A stretch of 64,000 nucleotides of DNA from Salvia splendens (lineage: Eukaryota; Streptophyta; Magnoliopsida; Lamiales; Lamiaceae), in assembly GCF_004379255.2 (NCBI RefSeq), contig NC_056040.1, forward strand, positions 1,530,257 through 1,594,256. Direction: 5' to 3'. Position 1 is the stretch's first letter. Every line of letters begins with the position of its first letter. Of this stretch, positions 13,494 to 24,959 are shown one piece after another. The position numbers and the translations under genes were made by a program. Under the pieces are notes generated by a model. That model was not told the DNA's origin, did no database searches, and saw only the letters and a list, made by a program, of their open reading frames with translations.

Positions 13494-14589
13494 TCATCGC
13501 ATAGCCTCTGCGACGGGGAAGTGCAAATTCTGGACCGATTCCTTGAGAAAGCTGCTTCCACAGAATGCATCTGTGCTGATAACATTGAACCCGGGGATAC
13601 CTGCCTCGGGCTCAGAGAAGCTAGCTGTGCTCTTGACTTTGGTGGTGGTCCCGCCATTCTTCCGAGCTTGCTTCTTGTCTTTGTCCTTGCCTTTGCCCCC
13701 TCGCGAGGATTTCCCACCACCTTTCTGTTTGTTCTTCCCATATTTCTTGCTATTACTGCGGATGTATTGATTCCTGCTCGATGGCACGTGAGATACCGAA
13801 GTTGGAATTGGATCGTAGACATCAGGTGCCCAAGTGACGGACAGCTTCTTAGGCGGTATACCCTGCTTTTCACGGCTACCTTTCATGGCAGATGCAAGCT
13901 TGGACAGGGTCTGAGAGCGATGACATCAAGAGGAATAACAAAGAGAAAATTGCAACTGTTAACAATATCTTTACAAGAGTAAGCCTTCGATGTTTATATA
14001 TACTCGCACAGGCCGTGGCATATATATTTCGAATCCAGTGCTTTTCCACTACCACCGGAGGAAATAACGCAGCAAGAACATTAAAATAGTCGAAAAAGAA
14101 AGGCAAGAGCTACTATGCTTGCCTGCAGAATTCACAAAGAACGGTAACAAAGTAACAGAAAAACACGTTATCTGATGAACTGGGAAACAGGAAGGGATCC
14201 TAAAATACTAATAAAACCTCGTAAATTAAGCATTGCAAAATTCAGTATACGATATTAGCTTGATACAATAGAATTTCAATTTCACGAGATATAGTTGAGA
14301 AGTAACACAAACTGATAAGCATTGCAAAGACGCCGCACGAAAAACTTACACCAGAAGATGTAGCGTCAGGAAGATTGTCACTGGATTTGTCTGAGTCATT
14401 GGAATCACATTTGCTATTGCCTCCAGCCAAATCTTCAACACTTACAAATTCATTGAAGCACACTTTCAGATCATTCATAGAAAGATCCCCTGAACCGTAT
14501 TGAGTTTGGATATGGGGAGTCGTCACAGACTCAGTGTTGCTCCTTAATTGTTGGGAAGCCAGTGTATCACTAGGAACAGAACCTTCCAT
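13494..14589 (-). CDS. Small basic plant protein of unknown function
   Basis: Two coding exons on the minus strand, 14589-14350 and 13910-13494, join in phase 0 (GGT/gtaagt and ctctcag/ACC) to give about 218 aa. The N-terminal half is acidic and Ser/Asp-rich. The C-terminal half carries a conserved-looking block, [20 protein letters not shown], then a very basic Lys/Gly tract (KGKDKDKK) and ends near [14 protein letters not shown]. Composition suggests a nuclear or nucleolar protein. I recognise the block as recurring in plant hypothetical proteins but cannot name the family. The start is uncertain: the exon extends upstream in frame to a splice acceptor at 14614 (encoding SSIHPQLW), and no ATG lies in the preferred frame further up, so the first ATG at 14589 was used. 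Confidence 0.7.
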
Positions 14590-14614
14590 CCACAATTGAG
14601 GATGAATAGAAGAG

Positions 14615-15760
14615 CTGTAACAAAGGCAGAATTCAAAGTTGTTTAATTGTAATTATGCCAAGCACAACCAAGAAATTATATGTAGGAGGCAAATAAACAA
14701 GCTACTATATACGAAGAAAATGTCTATGAAAAGTTAAACTAACACATCCCAAAATATGAAGATGTGCGAGTATTATAACTGTACAATGTATATGATAATC
14801 ATTCAACATATTACCTCTACATACTAGCAGAGAAACACTAATTCAATCAACTCGTAATTCACGAGTCACCTCAAGGCTTGTTTTACTAGGTTACTACATT
14901 CAAAATTTATACAGATGCCATTCTGCAATTAGCACTTTGAAACCAATCCTTCCATCATTCACTCAACCTATTAGATCTAACTCACAGTACTTACTAATGA
15001 GTTTATAGAACAACCTTTGCTGGCAATCAGTCATGAGTATTGCAAACAAAAAAAAAAAAATTAAAACCAACAGGATATCTCAGGCATCGATTTCACCAGA
15101 TATTTAGAATATGAAACATCTAATTCTCAGAAGAGAGTGTGTTATACTCGTTATTCCCTATGAACAAATAACGCAAATGTAAAAGCTAAACAAAATCCTC
15201 ATCAACAAATTACCTTATACCGATCCAAAAACCGTCGAGAATCCTCAATATCTCCAAAACGAGCTCGATCCACAGGAAAAACAGAAGATCGTTCAATCGA
15301 GACAGCTCGATTGCCAACAAAAATCAGATCCACCACTGGTTTACTGATAGTATCAACACACGCTAATAATACCTCGTCGGAACCGAAAAAACAGCACCAA
15401 AGCGTACTAAACTGAAACCTTCGAGAAAAATAAGCTAAGATCCGGCGAGCAAAACGTTAACTACTAAGATTACCGCGACGATCACTTTTCTGAAGATGTT
15501 TCCGGCGATGAAAAGACGATCCACCATAGTACGACGTCATACGCGGGCGCGTGAGTGTTGGAGAGTAGATCGAAAGCACCGGATGCATAATCCGATGCTC
15601 TTATGCTCAAGAAATCCAACTGTGTGAGGATCGATCGATCGAAGTAACACGAAGAACTTAAGGCATGCTTGTGATCGAGAGTAGGTGAATTTGGATCTGA
15701 ACTTCTTTCGATAAATGGAATTGATCTGAATTTGTTCGTCGGCAAATGGATAGAATATCT
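14615..15760 (-). other. 5' leader and large leader intron of the unknown basic protein gene
   Basis: A plausible leader exon ends at about 15214 with donor ATAAG/GTAATT, giving a leader intron of about 600 bp up to the acceptor at 14615. Two candidate ATGs lie further up (15522 and about 15540), before another GTAATC donor at 15475, but neither keeps frame with the main exon by simple splicing. TATATATAC at about 15765 could be a TATA box. Confidence 0.4.
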
Positions 15761-17267
15761 GAGCTTAGTATATATAGTAAATTAGTGTACTATGATACGA
15801 ACATGAGATATTTGGGGTTTATCTGTTCGTCCTTAATTACTATTATACCCCCAGAGTTTTCATTGACTAATTATCACTTATCATCTTGTAATTTTTGATT
15901 AGTTGTAGACTTGTAGTCTTGCTAGTGGGATTTAAATTAGAAATGTTTTATTTAAAATTAAATTACCATTATTATTTGATTAGTTTAAAAAATGAAAATA
16001 ATTTACATTAGGGGCATATATTACTTGAAAAATCATGGAATTTGATTATATTTTTGTTCAATCCTTGCTGATGTGATTTTTTTTTCGCATTAGATATCGT
16101 GCATTTTATCGTGTTTTTGGTCGGACGTATAGATTTGTCCAGTGACTCTGTTATTAGGTCGGGTGACTTAATCACCACATTTCATATGGTCGGACGGCGT
16201 AAAAGTAGTTGTACAAAATCACATTTTAATGATAAATTTTTGCACCGTTGTTGGGAGAAAAAAAACACAGAGAAATAAGAACAGAGAAAAAGATTCAATA
16301 TCAAATTTCCATCAATCCAGAAACGAACCACCATCGAAACTGGAATAAAACAATGAAATCTACAATTTTAGCTTCACTTGGTGTTTTCTTACCTTAGTAT
16401 GATTGGCTAGATTTCTCCATTGCTCTTTATAGGGATTGAATTATGGATTGGTATTTAAGAATTATGGATTTACTTTGGCTTCAATTATAGTATTTTTTTT
16501 TATTATGATTGTATGTGTTAATATGGAAATGTCTTTTATGGCATTAATTAATATTTCAGCATCTACCTCTTTAGGTTAGGATAGGGAGTGATTTATGAGA
16601 TTGTGAATTTATGATTCTTGTTTGTTTAGAGTAGAATAAAAAATGAATATTTATGATTCTTGGATCGTTGGTTACTATGCTTTCAAGGGATCTTTGATCT
16701 ATTAATTGTGAATAGATGCGGTTGGTCTCTAGAATGTAGATTGATTGATCATTACTAATTTATTAATTAAGATTTTTTAGCTAAATGTTTAGCTATATAT
16801 GATTATGCAGTTCTAAGAATATGTTTACAACTTCTAGAGACTAGAGTGATTTACAAAACACAATCTCTTTAGGCATTGATGTATCCTAACTTTGACTACC
16901 AAAATTTTTTATGAGCAATGTCATTTACCTTATTATTTCTTCAGTTTTCATGTTTTCATATGTTGCATTTGTTTTGTGGAGTAGTTCATTGCTACATCAC
17001 AATAAAAAAAGTTATCCCATTAGTTTGGCTAAATCTCAAGCCTCGATCATGAAATACTACAGTCGTTATTCTATTCTTGCCGTATCTATAGTTTTAGATT
17101 ATAGTTTCTTCATTTAATCAAATAATATTACTTCTGTTAATTCTCATACCAAAATATAAAGAGTACTACTATAGTTTAAGTTGGACACATGAATCATACT
17201 CTATCTATGCACTAAAAATAGTCTCATGATGAACGACATGAGTTTTAATACAATATTAGTAAAGTAT
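15761..17267. other. Intergenic DNA, no gene seen
   Basis: AT-rich sequence. An open frame at 16911-17117 encodes a hydrophobic peptide but lacks gene-like context. No element boundary was recognised. Confidence 0.4.
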
Positions 17268-17482
17268 TACTCCATCCGTTCCATAGTAGTGGAGACGTTT
17301 CTTTTCGGCACGCGATTTAAGAAAAAATGTATCAAGTGAGTTAAGTAAAAGAAGAATAAAGTAGGAAAAGAAAAAGGTAAAGAGATGAAGAGTGAATAAA
17401 GTAAGAAAGAGTAAAGTAAGTAAAAAAGAAATGCGTTGACTTTTACTAAAAAGGAAAATGACTCCACTAACTATGAAAGATA
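17268..17482. mobile_element. Degenerate Stowaway-like MITE
   Basis: Starts TACTCCATCCGTTCCATAGT and has an inverted, diverged counterpart (CTCCACTAACTATGAAAGAT) near the right boundary. Interior is purine-rich and non-coding. It abuts the Mutator-like element. Confidence 0.4.
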
Positions 17483-17866
17483 AAGAGAAAATGTGAATAA
17501 AGCCAGAGATAATATTAAAAAGAGGGAACATCATTTTAGGTCCACGAACTTTGCCGAAGTATCATTTTAGGTCCGTAAACTTTGAAAATATCATTTTAGG
17601 TCCGTCAACTATAAGTTAATATCATTTGAAGAATTTTAAACTTTTTTCAGACGAAAATGCTCTTAAGGCCTTCAAAGGGCAATTTGAATAATTCTTTCGC
17701 CACTCATCTTGCGTCAAATAGCTAGAGTCCAATAATTTTGTTTACTACTGTTTAATTCAAGTACCATCCAAATTGAATTTAAATATAATTAAAATTTATC
17801 GTAAAAAATAGTACATTTTTCAATTATTAGATGACCAATTATATAGGGATAGTAAATTGGGACTTA

Positions 17867-18924
17867 GAGCATCAGCAATGGCGGCCGTCCACGCAGGAAT
17901 TCCCACCGGCGTGCGGGAATTCTGTGGTGGACGTCCGCCATTGTGCGTCCCTTCCACGGATACGGAATTCCGCGGGGAATTCCGTGAGGACGTCCGCCAT
18001 TGCGTTGACGCCCGCGGGATTCCGTGCGAATTCCGTGCGGAATTCCCGTTTAATGCATTAATTTTTTTTCCGGTTCATATATATACATCCCGTTGAACTT
18101 CATTTCATTCGCACCACTTGTATTAACGAGTTTTTCTCTCTCTAAATTTCTTTTATATATTCGTAATGGTCGGTAGTTGTAGTGGTAGTGGTGGTGGTAG
18201 TGTTAGTGGTAGTGGTGGTGGTGGGCATTATGAACACATGATCCAGATGATACACGCACGTGTGCGGGAGGCCGCGGAGAGGGAGGAACAAGCGGCCTCG
18301 GTGCCGTCGGTGCCTCGACCCATCCATCGTCGCACTATAGTGCCCCGGGATCACCTCGCTGCCCACAGGCGGTTGTACGAGGATTACTTTGCGCCGGTGC
18401 CACGGTTTGGGGAGAACCTATTCCAGCGACGGTTTAGGATGAATCGGCCGCTCTTTATGCGTATCGTGGGCGCTTTGGAGCGTCGATACGTGTATTTTAG
18501 GGTGCGGGAGGATGCGGCTGGTAAACCCGGCCACACGCCGATTCAAAAGTGCACTGCCGCAATTAGACAGTTGGCATACGGAGGTTCGGCCGACATGTTC
18601 GACGAGTACCTCCACATCAGCGAGACAACTGCGCGCGACTGCCTGAAGTATTTTTGTCAAGGCGTTAGAGAGATATTCGGAGATAGGTATCTTCGGAAGC
18701 CTAACCCTGAAGATTGTCAGGCTCTGCTGGATAATTTCTTACTTCCGGAAATTGTTTAATTTGTGAATTTGTGAATTTTTTTTATTGTGAGAATTCCTTC
18801 GGGAATTCCGCCACTGTGCAGTGGGAATTCCGTATGATGTGGCAGTGCAGTGGGAAGTCCGTATGACGTAGCATGAGGTGTTTTTGAGAATTCCGCCGGA
18901 AATTCCGCACCACTGCTAATGCTC
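17867..18924 (+). mobile_element. PIF/Harbinger element nested in the MULE
   Basis: Ends are GAGCATCAGCAATGG and, inverted, GAGCATTAGCAGTGG. The flanking trinucleotides are TTA (17864-17866) and TTT (18925-18927), an imperfect version of the usual TWA target duplication. Subterminal regions are rich in GGAATTCCG-type short palindromes on both sides. The interior carries the 5' part of a transposase gene but not the catalytic part, so it is a deletion derivative of about 1.06 kb. Confidence 0.82.
18166..18759 (+). pseudogene. PIF/Harbinger transposase, N-terminal fragment
   Basis: The frame encodes 197 aa in one exon, starting with a Gly/Ser-rich stretch. From about residue 60 it resembles the N-terminal helical region of plant ALP1/HARBI1-like transposases: YEDYFAPVPRFGENLFQRRF, then the RMNRPLFMRIV helix and the DMFDEYLHISETTARDCL helix-turn-helix-like segment. 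It stops at LLPEIV, before the DDE nuclease domain; full proteins are usually 350-450 aa. It therefore cannot catalyse transposition. Base composition is richer in G+C than the surrounding MULE arms. It could still be transcribed, because a TATATATACA motif lies about 90 bp upstream. Confidence 0.8.
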
Positions 18925-19553
18925 TTTGATACTTTATTTTAATTTTTTTAATCTAAATTGCATTTTAAGAACTTACTATCGGTGATTTGTGAATTATATT
19001 TAGTTTATTTGTTTTGAAATTGGATAGCTATTAATTTGGATTGTCATTTGGAGTATTATTTATATGAATGTCAGAATGAGATCAATTACCATCTAAATTA
19101 AATTTAAATATAAAAATTTACCGTTAAAAATTGTTGGACTATAGGTCTCTGGGGCAAGATAAGTGGCGAAAGAATTGTCCAAATTGCCCTTTGAAGGCCT
19201 TAAGAGCATTTTCGTCTAGAAAAAGTTCAAAATATCTCAAATGATATTAACTTGTAATTGACGGACCTAAAATGATATTTTCAAAGTTCACTTACCTAAA
19301 ATAATACATTGAGAAAGTCTATAGACCTAAAAATATGTCCCCCCTATTAAAAATTAGTCCATGACATCGTACTCCGATAAAACTAATTTTTGTGGAGCAT
19401 GGAAGGTTTTTTTTTCCAACTTTTAAAATTGTCCTGTCGCGATTGGTCAAATCCCAAACCACACGGATCTCCAACACCTCCTCTTAGAACCGCCGATAAG
19501 TTCCAATCCAACGGCCCAAACTCCCATCCATATCACCTCAACATGCACCCCAC

Positions 19554-19560
19554 TTATTTA
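19554..19560 (+). promoter_or_regulatory. Probable TATA box of the H2A gene
   Basis: TTATTTAAG-like sequence about 100 bp before the H2A start codon, followed by a pyrimidine-rich leader. CACGGATC at about 19461 is one base off the plant histone octamer CGCGGATC, weak supporting evidence for histone-type regulation. Confidence 0.45.
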
Positions 19561-19657
19561 AGCAACACCAACAACCTTCCACCCTCACTATTTCAGCTCT
19601 ACCTTCAATCAAAATCCCCCTCCATCAATCGATCTCCAATCGCAGCAAAATTACCAA

Positions 19658-20241
19658 ATGGACATCGGCGGAAAATTGAAGAAGGGAGCTGGCGGAAGGA
19701 AGGGCGGCGGCCCGAAGAAGAAGCCGGTCACCCGCTCCGTCAAGGCCGGGTTGCAGTTTCCGGTCGGCAGAATCGGCCGGTATTTGAAGAAGGGCCGTTA
19801 CTCGAAGCGTGTGGGGACCGGCGCGCCTGTTTACTTGGCCGCCGTGCTTGAGTATCTCGCAGCTGAGGTATTTTGCTTCTACTTTCCTGCATTTTCGAAT
19901 TCTCTGCATCCGATCGTGTGTTTTTGAGTGAAGTTAGATTTAACATTTTCTGTTGGGGATTTGTGGTGTTGTGTGATGAATTAGAGCGGTGGATCTCGTG
20001 TTGGTTTAGTTTGATTGATGTTGATTGTGGTTATGGCTTGGGATATGATAGTTAGGGTTTCTGAATTAGGGATTTTGCAGCTCAGGTGATTTAATTTGGG
20101 GCATTTTAAAATTAGATGACATCCAAATTCATCAGTGCTGCAAAGGTTTGATTTTATCCACGCATCCAGCATAGACAAGAATTGGGGTATTTTTATAATC
20201 AGATGGCAGCCAAAGGTTTGATTTTTGGTTGTATGTGTAAC

Positions 20242-20278
<37 letters not shown>

Positions 20279-20647
20279 ACTTAGCTCTGCTTGTGGGTGT
20301 GTGCGCAGCAGACATTGGTACAAAACATCATAAATTTGTGGTGACTCTATTGATTATGTAATCTCTTTGCACAGTCATAGCTAAAACGATTGAATTGTGG
20401 TCAGGTGTTGGAGTTGGCAGGCAATGCTGCAAGAGACAACAAGAAAAACAGGATCATTCCGAGGCACGTGCTGCTAGCTGTGAGGAACGATGAGGAGCTT
20501 GGGAAGCTTCTGGCTGGAGTCACCATTGCTCACGGTGGAGTTCTACCGAACATCAACCCGGTTCTTCTACCTAAGAAGTCGGAGAAGGCGGCAGAGAAGT
20601 CACCGAAATCTCCATCGAAGGCGACAAAATCTCCCAAGAAGGCTTGA
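19658..20647 (+). CDS. Histone H2A, H2A.W class
   Basis: Two exons, 19658-19867 and 20405-20647, give 150 aa. The histone fold is complete: [20 protein letters not shown] (residues about 31-50), then [15 protein letters not shown] across to [17 protein letters not shown] and [19 protein letters not shown]. The C-terminal tail is long and ends [16 protein letters not shown], with repeated SPKK-type minor-groove motifs. In plants that tail marks H2A.W, the variant deposited in heterochromatin. The intron after the codons for LAAE is a common position in plant H2A.W genes. The protein packages DNA in the nucleosome with H2B. The gene lies just downstream of a MULE/Harbinger insertion. Length and sequence are normal. 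Confidence 0.95.
20245..20274. repeat. (GA)n microsatellite in the H2A intron
   Basis: About 15 uninterrupted GA units in the single intron of the H2A gene. Confidence 0.95.
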
Positions 20648-21300
20648 TGATGTTTGTGGATGCTGTTCCCAGGAAGAAGGAAGTCCTAGTGTTGTGGTTG
20701 AATGGCATATGTAATTTGAATTGTTGTCGGTTATGTAGGAATGTAGGCTGTTGATAAATGGATTAGCAATCTGTGTACTATCTTGTTGTATTGTTTGTTG
20801 TTAGAATTGAATGGAAATGACTTTAGATTTTCAAGATGAGTGAGGTTGAACAGCTAAGGCCGAAAAGGTTCAAAATATTGAAAGTTTGGGACCCCTTTTC
20901 TATGAAAGGGGAATTTTGTTATGCTTTATTGATTCCAAATAGTAGTAACATTTTGACGGATTGAATATGAAGCCAACTCATTAGAGAGTCTAGTTGTAAT
21001 TTTCCAAGTCTGAAGTTAATTTTGCCCCAATTCATTTCGTCCATGCATGGGGTGTTATTTCTATATAATCCATACAGGGAGTATTATGGATTATACTATT
21101 AAATTTAATAATAGAAAAACTTCGAGAAATGGGTAAAAAACGACATTATCACTAGTAGTAGTAGTAGTACCATATATCTTGGATCGTATTCAGGTTTTAG
21201 ATATACTCCTTATTACTATAAACTTGGACAGTAATTGAGATTATAGCTTAATCTAGTAAGTTAGGTTGAATACATTAAAGAAAATATACTAATAATGAAG
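20648..21300. other. 3' region of H2A and intergenic DNA
   Basis: Probable 3' untranslated sequence to about 20.85 kb, then AT-rich DNA with a short (TAG)n run near 21155-21168. No further gene seen. Confidence 0.4.
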
Positions 21301-21568
21301 ATGGGGTGCGTTATAATGCTAACTTTTCTTAAATTGCTAACTTGTTAACTCATCAACGTAGTGTATTAAAAATGACAACACATATATTTGTGTTGACATT
21401 TTAATAAACTATATTGACATTTAAATATTAATGTCAACACAATGTATAAAAATATCAACTTAAGTTTATGTTGACATTTCAGTATCATCGTATTGACATT
21501 TTAAATACACTACGTTAATGAGTTAGCAAGTTAGCAATTTAAGAAAAGTTAACAACGGATCACACCAT
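21301..21568. mobile_element. Foldback MITE, ~268 bp
   Basis: The left arm (ATGGGGTGCG, then AACTTTTCTTAAATTGCTAA and AACTCATCAACGTAGTGTAT) is repeated inverted at the right. Flanking bases AATGAAG and AATGAAA suggest a target duplication of about 7-8 bp, so hAT-like origin is possible. Non-coding. Confidence 0.6.
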
Positions 21569-22280
21569 AATGAAAATAGTAAAAAAAATACTAGTAGAAG
21601 AAAAGAGACAAAATAAAATACATAATTGAAGAGTAAATAAAATAAAATGATATAATAAGTTAATTTTTGGCAGCAAAGATAAATGACTTATATTGGAATA
21701 ACTTTTGTAGGATAGAGGGAGTAAATTATTTACGACAAAAATACTCTCTCCATCCACAAAAATCTCTCTCATTTGTAAATGACATAGATTTTATTGCATA
21801 ATTGATAAAGTAAAAGAAATAGAAAGAAAAAAAGTGGTGCCTACATGCCAAAGAGAAAACACCTCTATTAACAAGAACAAGCCTAGGAGGGAATACCACA
21901 TACGAATATTTATCACAGCTATCTTGGAGTGGAAATAGTAAATGAAGGGGCATCTACCAGTACCACTATTTTGGAGTGGACAAATTAATCGAAGCTTTGA
22001 CAAATCACAAAGCAATTACCATTTCAACGCATACTGAAAGAAGGCAGAAATAGATAATCAAATTCACAGATGAAAAACTGCAGTTAGTTATACAAAACAG
22101 AGGTGTTTAACTTTGGTTTTCACCATCACCTTTAGTTTCAACATGCCTTTTCCGTAGATCTATTACAATGTTTTCGTCTTCATCAAAATATTTTACTACT
22201 ATATAGTATTATATGGATCAGTTTACGGATATTACTTACGCATAGGTCGGAGAATTATCTCCCCACGACAGATGGGAAAA
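21569..22280. other. Intergenic DNA and 3' region of the pyrophosphatase gene
   Basis: Contains two Stowaway-like ends facing each other at about 21715-21755 (AGAGGGAGTA and TACTCTCTCCATCC), probably remnants of adjacent MITEs. The part next to 22281 is the probable 3' untranslated region of the minus-strand gene. Confidence 0.4.
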
Positions 22281-24959
22281 TCAGCGCCTCAGACTCTCCA
22301 CGATATAGTCTGCATACAAGTCCCTGCACATGATATGGATTGAATATGAACGAGAAGGACCGTTGGATATAATGATCCAGGAAAACAAGTACAGGGATGT
22401 CTCATATCAGTACGTCAACTGCTCAACTATTATAGATATCGTACCAATATAATTTCTACACTCAACTAAGTAATGAAACACTAGCCCGAGTTCGTTTTGC
22501 ACTGATAAGCTATGATATAGTTACAGTTGAAAAATGTTATTCATATAAAGGGAGGGGTGATGGCTTACATGGAGAGCTGTATAGCTCCATATGCATTAGT
22601 GGCTGGTAGAAAGTCATCAACAGCAACCTCCTTGTTCTCATTTTTCTTGTCTGTTTGATAAATGATAATTAAGGTGATATACAGTCATTGGTCAAATTCC
22701 GAAAGGGTGAAGATTATAAATTTTGATCGAGCGAAAAAAAATTAAAGGGGCAGCATTCATTAAAATCTTCAACAAAGGATACACTCCTCAAAAAAACGAC
22801 GGATTTCAGCCAAGCGATGGGGTGGAAGCTCTTTAATGTCAGTATAATCACGGTATTCAGGATCATCAGCACAGACAGCAATTATCTTGTCATCTTTCTC
22901 TCCCTGTTTCCGAAAAGATAAGTCAAGCTACTCTCTTCTCCGTTTATGATAAAATGATGTGGATTTGATGACGGGTACCTGATCAATCATAGGCATGAGG
23001 CCGATAGCTTTAGCTCTGAGAAAGCATCCTGGAAGAACTGGTTCCTGACAATATCAGCGGAGATAGTATTATTGTCATCAAAGTTTAGAGAACTCTTAAA
23101 GATAAAAATTCCAAATAGATCACACTCAAGCAGAGTCCACTGAGTTTCAAAAAAACACCCATGGTTCCATGATTATCAACTTTTGCCTCACATATAATGA
23201 TGAACTTGGCAGAATAGAGAGATTAAAAATGAACAATTCAGCATATCCTTACCGATGATGCATACTCAAAGCACGATGATGCATAATCAAAGCATAGTAT
23301 TTAGTGCGAGTAAGTTCAGTAAAATAGAAAAAACACATGTATGTTCTCATTGCTAATAAAATGTCATAAAAGCGTACTTTCCTAAACAACATGCAGCTTA
23401 GTTCGATATACCAAAACACACATGTATTGTAAAGCTATGGCACATTTTAGCTATATAGATCGCACTAGAACTTTATAGTTTAGACGTATTTTAAATGTTT
23501 GGTGAAATTTCAAGACCAGCATGTTACCTGCATAATGACCAATACATCCATTGGGTCACTGTCTTCACAGAGTGTGCGGGGTATGAAGCCATAGTTATGA
23601 GGGTACACAACAGATGAGTATAGAACTCGATCAACCTGCATGTGCATCATAATAATTAATTTTATATCGATTTCTATGCTCCGGATATCACTTGACTATT
23701 TACCTTGATTAGACCAGTTTTCTTGTCAAGTTCATATTTCACCTTACTTCCCTTACTTATTTCGACCACCTAAAGAAAACAAGATAGCTGGAGTTAGAAG
23801 CTCCAGAATAAATCAAAAGTGTTTTATTATCATGAGCTAAACGGATAACCAATCACCCGGCTATAAAAACTGCAGAAATCAATCAGGTGAGTCCCAATTG
23901 TAAGTAAACTGACATAAAGCTAAAAAGGAATAACACAATTAAACATGCAAGAGAACGAGGGAACTTTGGAAGATGCTATCATATACTCCATCCGTCCCGG
24001 ATAATTTGTCCCATTTTGGTCCGTCCCATATAATTTTTCCCATTTCACTTTTTACTATTTTTGGTAGTGGACCCCATATTCCACTAACTCATTCTTACTC
24101 CCATTTTATTATAAAACTAATATATAAAAGTAGGACCCACGTTCCACTAACTTTTTCAACTCACTTTTCATTATATTTCTTAAAACCCATGCCCAATCAA
24201 AGTGAGACGAATCATCTAGAGGGAGTACCTGTGAAATAATAGTATAGGAAATAAGCACAAACTTGTAAATCTGGGAGTGATAGTTCAGGCATAAAAGCCA
24301 GAAGTAGATCGCAAGATAGGTATCACAAACAGATTAATCTAGATGACAAGGTGAAAGGGCAGACAGGAAAAGTAGTGTTTGGGTTTTGAAGCAGCCATTA
24401 ATGAACAATGGCTTTGAAATTTTCGAGCAAAGTTCACGCTTCCAAATTTTTGCCTAAATAATTGGTATATCAAAACATAGAAACACAAAATTGATAGGAA
24501 ACAGTAAAAAAATATCTATGATTCAGATTACCATGATATAATAACAACAGCATTTTAAGTATGGCCATTACTCATTACAGATGTATTTCTAGGATAAATA
24601 ATATGTTATGAATATATCATTGCTTTGATGACAAATAGAAAGAGTGACACATTTTCAATTTAGTTCAAGATTTTTAATAGAACATGAAAGTGAAAAAGCC
24701 ATATACATATTATACATACACAGTTGAAGATCTTTGGAGCTCCGGGTCCTGCATTGACAAGTGTGCAACAGCATTACATGTTTTTTGTGTCATTTGATAT
24801 AATTTGAATAGGAGGGAGGTAATAACACATACCTATCTCAAGATCATGCCAAGGATGAGCAGCAACATTTTTCCTAGTCATGGAAGAGAGTATCCTTTCA
24901 TTAAGAGGCAGCTTCTTGAAAACAGGGAGTTTTTCCGACTGCTCTGTAGGTGGTGCCAT
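22281..24959 (-). CDS. PPA: Soluble inorganic pyrophosphatase, cytosolic family I
   Basis: Eight coding exons on the minus strand (24959-24833, 24748-24720, 23769-23704, 23635-23528, 23044-22979, 22903-22783, 22650-22569, 22323-22281) give 213 aa with all phases joining. It begins [20 protein letters not shown] and ends [11 protein letters not shown]. The family signature EDSDPMD is at residues 98-104, and a second metal-site loop, [12 protein letters not shown], lies near 143-156. Plant PPAs are about 212-216 aa, so this is full length. It hydrolyses pyrophosphate to two phosphates with Mg2+, pulling biosynthetic reactions forward. No transit peptide is seen, which fits the cytosol. The start codon sits two bases after a splice acceptor; an untranslated first exon ends near 25920, giving a leader intron of about 960 bp. 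The gene is divergent from the Rab gene. Confidence 0.96.
23984..24227. mobile_element. Stowaway-type MITE in a pyrophosphatase intron
   Basis: Left end TACTCCATCCGTCCCGGATA and inverted right end AGTGAGACGAATCATCTAGA with GGGAGTA. It lies inside the intron between the exons at 23769 and 24720 and has no coding sequence. Confidence 0.75.

Larger units (their letters stand above)
17522..19344. mobile_element. Mutator-like (MULE) element with ~250-bp terminal inverted repeats
   Basis: The left arm (17522 to about 17800) and the right arm (about 19080 to 19344) are inverted copies: both contain TTAGGTCCGT phrases, GACGAAAATGCTCTTAAGGC and TTCAAAGGGCAATTTG. The element is flanked by a perfect 9-bp direct repeat, TATTAAAAA, at 17513-17521 and 19345-19353. 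Long inverted ends with a 9-bp target duplication are diagnostic of Mutator-like transposons. No MULE transposase is present, so it is non-autonomous. A PIF/Harbinger element is nested inside. The right end lies about 200 bp upstream of the histone H2A TATA box. Confidence 0.88.

Noticed and set aside
13386..13982. 198-aa plus-strand open frame
   Set aside because: It is the antisense of the minus-strand exon at 13494-13910, whose splice phase and protein composition are better supported.
17256..17534. 92-aa hydrophobic minus-strand frame
   Set aside because: Phe/Leu-rich product of a purine-rich strand in a degenerate MITE; no start context or homology.
23973..24239. 88-aa frame in the pyrophosphatase intron
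   Set aside because: It coincides with the Stowaway MITE at 23984-24227.
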